A DNA stretch of 5,091 nucleotides from an uncultured Peptococcaceae bacterium. Its GTDB lineage: Bacteria > Bacillota > Peptococcia > Peptococcales > Peptococcaceae. The stretch spans positions 1-5,091 of the forward strand of contig CALIQN010000112.1 in assembly GCA_938044045.1 (NCBI GenBank), in the 5' to 3' direction. Positions 4,040 through 5,091 of the stretch are shown here, piece by piece. The notes under the pieces were generated by a model. It searched no databases and was not told the DNA's origin. It saw only the letters and a list, made by a program, of their open reading frames with translations. Numbering within the stretch: position 1 is the first letter of the stretch; every line of letters begins with the position of its first letter. Position numbers and translations under genes: made by a program.

Positions 4040-4726
4040 CTATTCTCCTTTTTTATCTAAATATTCAAGTGTTTTATTCAAGATCGAGAAAAATTCGCCA
4101 CGCTTGAGGTTGTCATTCAAACGTTCACCAGTAGTTAATCCTAGTTTTTTTAGCCTATCAGCGTCTTTCTGATAAGGGCTAGGTGCTACCACCTTAGGCT
4201 TAGGTTCACTAGGTTTCTTCAAGCGATTTAACTCTGCTTGCACTAAAGCAATAAACCTTTGCCAGCCTAAAGCTTCCGTTCTGTGTGGGCAAGCTGTTGC
4301 ACTAAATTGCTTGTGCTTATACAGCTTATCCACGCCCCAGCCGTATTCTTTCAAAACACCAGCGACATAGATCACTGCGTTGGCTTCTGCTTGCAAATAA
4401 ACCTCTTGAGCGCTTGTACTTCTAGCAATCTCAATACCGATTAGGTTTCTATTAGCAAAGCCATAACCGCCATCACCTGCGTGCCATGCGTTGCGTCTGA
4501 ATGGAATGCACTCAACGACTTCTTTTTCATCAATGACGACATGAAAACTAATTGGGCTATTATTGCTTATCATGCGATTAGCTTCTTCCATAGCGCTAGC
4601 CGCACCTGCTGTATTATGCACAATAATGCCCTTTGGTTGCATATCATAAGAGGCTTTAAAGTAATACTTAGACTCTGGCAGCCAATTTTGCACGATTTTA
4701 ACGGTCATAACCGATTCCCGCCCCAT
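4040..4726 (-). CDS. Phage endolysin, N-acetylmuramoyl-L-alanine amidase (Amidase_2, XlyA/PlyL type)
   Basis: This enzyme cleaves the bond between N-acetylmuramic acid and L-alanine in peptidoglycan to release phage at the end of infection. The catalytic domain covers about residues 8-165. GIIVHNTAG holds H37, WHAGDGGYG follows at 81-89, NLIGIEI holds E99, and KHKQFSATACPHR holds H138 and C146. The spacing of H37, E99, H138 and C146 agrees with the zinc ligands and catalytic Glu of PlyL (H29, E90, H129, C137, from memory). A proline/lysine-rich linker (about 170-184) leads to a short C-terminal module (185-228) with DADRLKKLGLTTGERL and KRGEFFSILNKTLEYL, which resembles one SLH-like repeat and probably binds the cell wall. 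There is no signal peptide, so export depends on the holin gene with which it overlaps by 29 bases. The ATG at 4726 is chosen because AAGGAG lies 7 bases upstream; the ATG at 4708 would also keep the domain intact. Confidence 0.95.
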   Translation of the reverse strand: MGRESVMTVKIVQNWLPESKYYFKASYDMQPKGIIVHNTAGAASAMEEANRMISNNSPISFHVVIDEKEVVECIPFRRNAWHAGDGGYGFANRNLIGIEIARSTSAQEVYLQAEANAVIYVAGVLKEYGWGVDKLYKHKQFSATACPHRTEALGWQRFIALVQAELNRLKKPSEPKPKVVAPSPYQKDADRLKKLGLTTGERLNDNLKRGEFFSILNKTLEYLDKKGE

Positions 4727-5039
4727 CTATGGTCTCCTTGGGCAATCTATCTACTATGGCACCTAGCTTATTGACTTCGCTTTCAATGGCTAGGTCTATC
4801 TTTGCCCCATCAATATTGATGCCGTTCTCTGTCAATTTCTGCAGAACATACGCTTTTCTATCTCTAATAACCCCACTCTTGTACAGCTGTTCTGCCGCGC
4901 CTACAGCGATTTTGATAAGCTCCATTGTCTTATCATTCTTTTGTTTGTTGTGTGCTAGCTTGCCAAGATAGGCTACTCCTAAGGCAAAGATTAATTGTAT
5001 TACTGTGATCACGACTTCTGTTAAATCTAAATTAAACAT
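4698..5039 (-). CDS. Phage holin, LL-H family
   Basis: Holins form membrane lesions that let the endolysin reach the cell wall and set the time of lysis. This 113-residue protein has a single N-terminal hydrophobic helix (about residues 8-26, VVITVIQLIFALGVAYLG). A charged, helical cytoplasmic part follows, including IKIAVGAAEQLYKSGVIRD and KAYVLQKLTENGINID. One N-terminal membrane segment, then an AAEQL...SG motif and a 'KxxYVxxxLxxxGI' stretch, is the pattern of the holin family named after Lactobacillus phage LL-H. The length is typical. The ATG at 5039 follows the upstream gene's stop by one base and has GAGGGA just upstream. The 3' end overlaps the endolysin gene by 29 bases, a usual holin-endolysin arrangement. 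Confidence 0.88.
   Translation of the reverse strand: MFNLDLTEVVITVIQLIFALGVAYLGKLAHNKQKNDKTMELIKIAVGAAEQLYKSGVIRDRKAYVLQKLTENGINIDGAKIDLAIESEVNKLGAIVDRLPKETIDGAGIGYDR
4734..4739 (-). promoter_or_regulatory. Ribosome binding site that sets the endolysin start
   Basis: AAGGAG on the minus strand is followed after 7 bases by the ATG at 4726. The site lies inside the holin coding region, so endolysin translation is embedded in and probably coupled to holin translation. The alternative ATG at 4708 has only the weaker GGGCGGGAA upstream. Confidence 0.7.
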
Positions 5040-5040
5040 T

Positions 5041-5091
5041 TTATCCCTCTATTCTTTCTTGATTTCTAACTTCTTGCATTTCTGATATAGA
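5041..5091 (-). CDS. 3' end of an unidentified gene upstream of the holin
   Basis: On the minus strand a frame open from the window edge encodes SISEMQEVRNQERIEG and stops with TAA one base before the holin ATG. The TAAaATG junction is the same type seen elsewhere in this cluster and favours this frame. Another frame (LYQKCKKLEIKKE, stop at 5049) is also possible. The fragment is too short to identify; in phages a tail-associated or small lysis-accessory gene usually sits here. Confidence 0.45.
   Translation of the reverse strand, partial: SISEMQEVRNQERIEG

Noticed and set aside
4481..4971. Plus-strand frames opposite the endolysin and holin
   Set aside because: They are shadows of two clearly identified minus-strand genes.
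1..5091. CRISPR array or insertion sequence
   Set aside because: No regularly spaced repeats, transposase or terminal inverted repeats with target duplications were seen.

Overview
The window is a junction between a bacterial chromosome and an integrated phage. The DNA is AT-rich. The left ~0.7 kb is chromosomal: the 3' end of a cyclophilin-type peptidyl-prolyl isomerase gene, its terminator, and a complete one-piece tmRNA gene (ssrA, 379-725). The low G+C, the strong AGGAG-type ribosome binding sites and the style of the phage genes point to Bacillota. A Negativicute such as Veillonella is my loose guess and the sequence does not prove it.

Right of the tmRNA every protein gene lies on the minus strand and reads back towards the tmRNA. 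From right to left these are: the tail of an unidentified gene, an LL-H-type holin, an N-acetylmuramoyl-L-alanine amidase endolysin of the XlyA/PlyL type, an unidentified 87-residue protein, a D12-class (T4 Dam-like) adenine methyltransferase, a probable small RNA unit without an ORF, and three unidentified genes. A lysis cassette followed by accessory genes and then the 3' end of a tmRNA gene is the usual layout of the lysis-side end of a temperate prophage integrated at ssrA. No integrase is visible. It should lie beyond the right edge, at the other prophage end.

The segment between the lysis cassette and the attachment site is divided into separate transcription units. A hairpin terminator follows the lysis genes, and a second one with nearly the same core follows the methyltransferase. 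Directly after the second is a TTGACA promoter that drives about 140 nt with no usable ORF and ends in a 14-bp-stem terminator. Next comes a strong promoter (TTTACA, 17 nt, TATAAT) whose spacer is filled by a perfect 18-bp palindrome, apparently a repressor operator. It drives three co-oriented genes (289, 66 and 115 residues) that end in a bidirectional terminator near the tmRNA. This insulated, separately regulated block is in the usual position for lysogenic-conversion ('moron') cargo and is the most interesting part of the window. The function of its three proteins cannot be read from the sequence.
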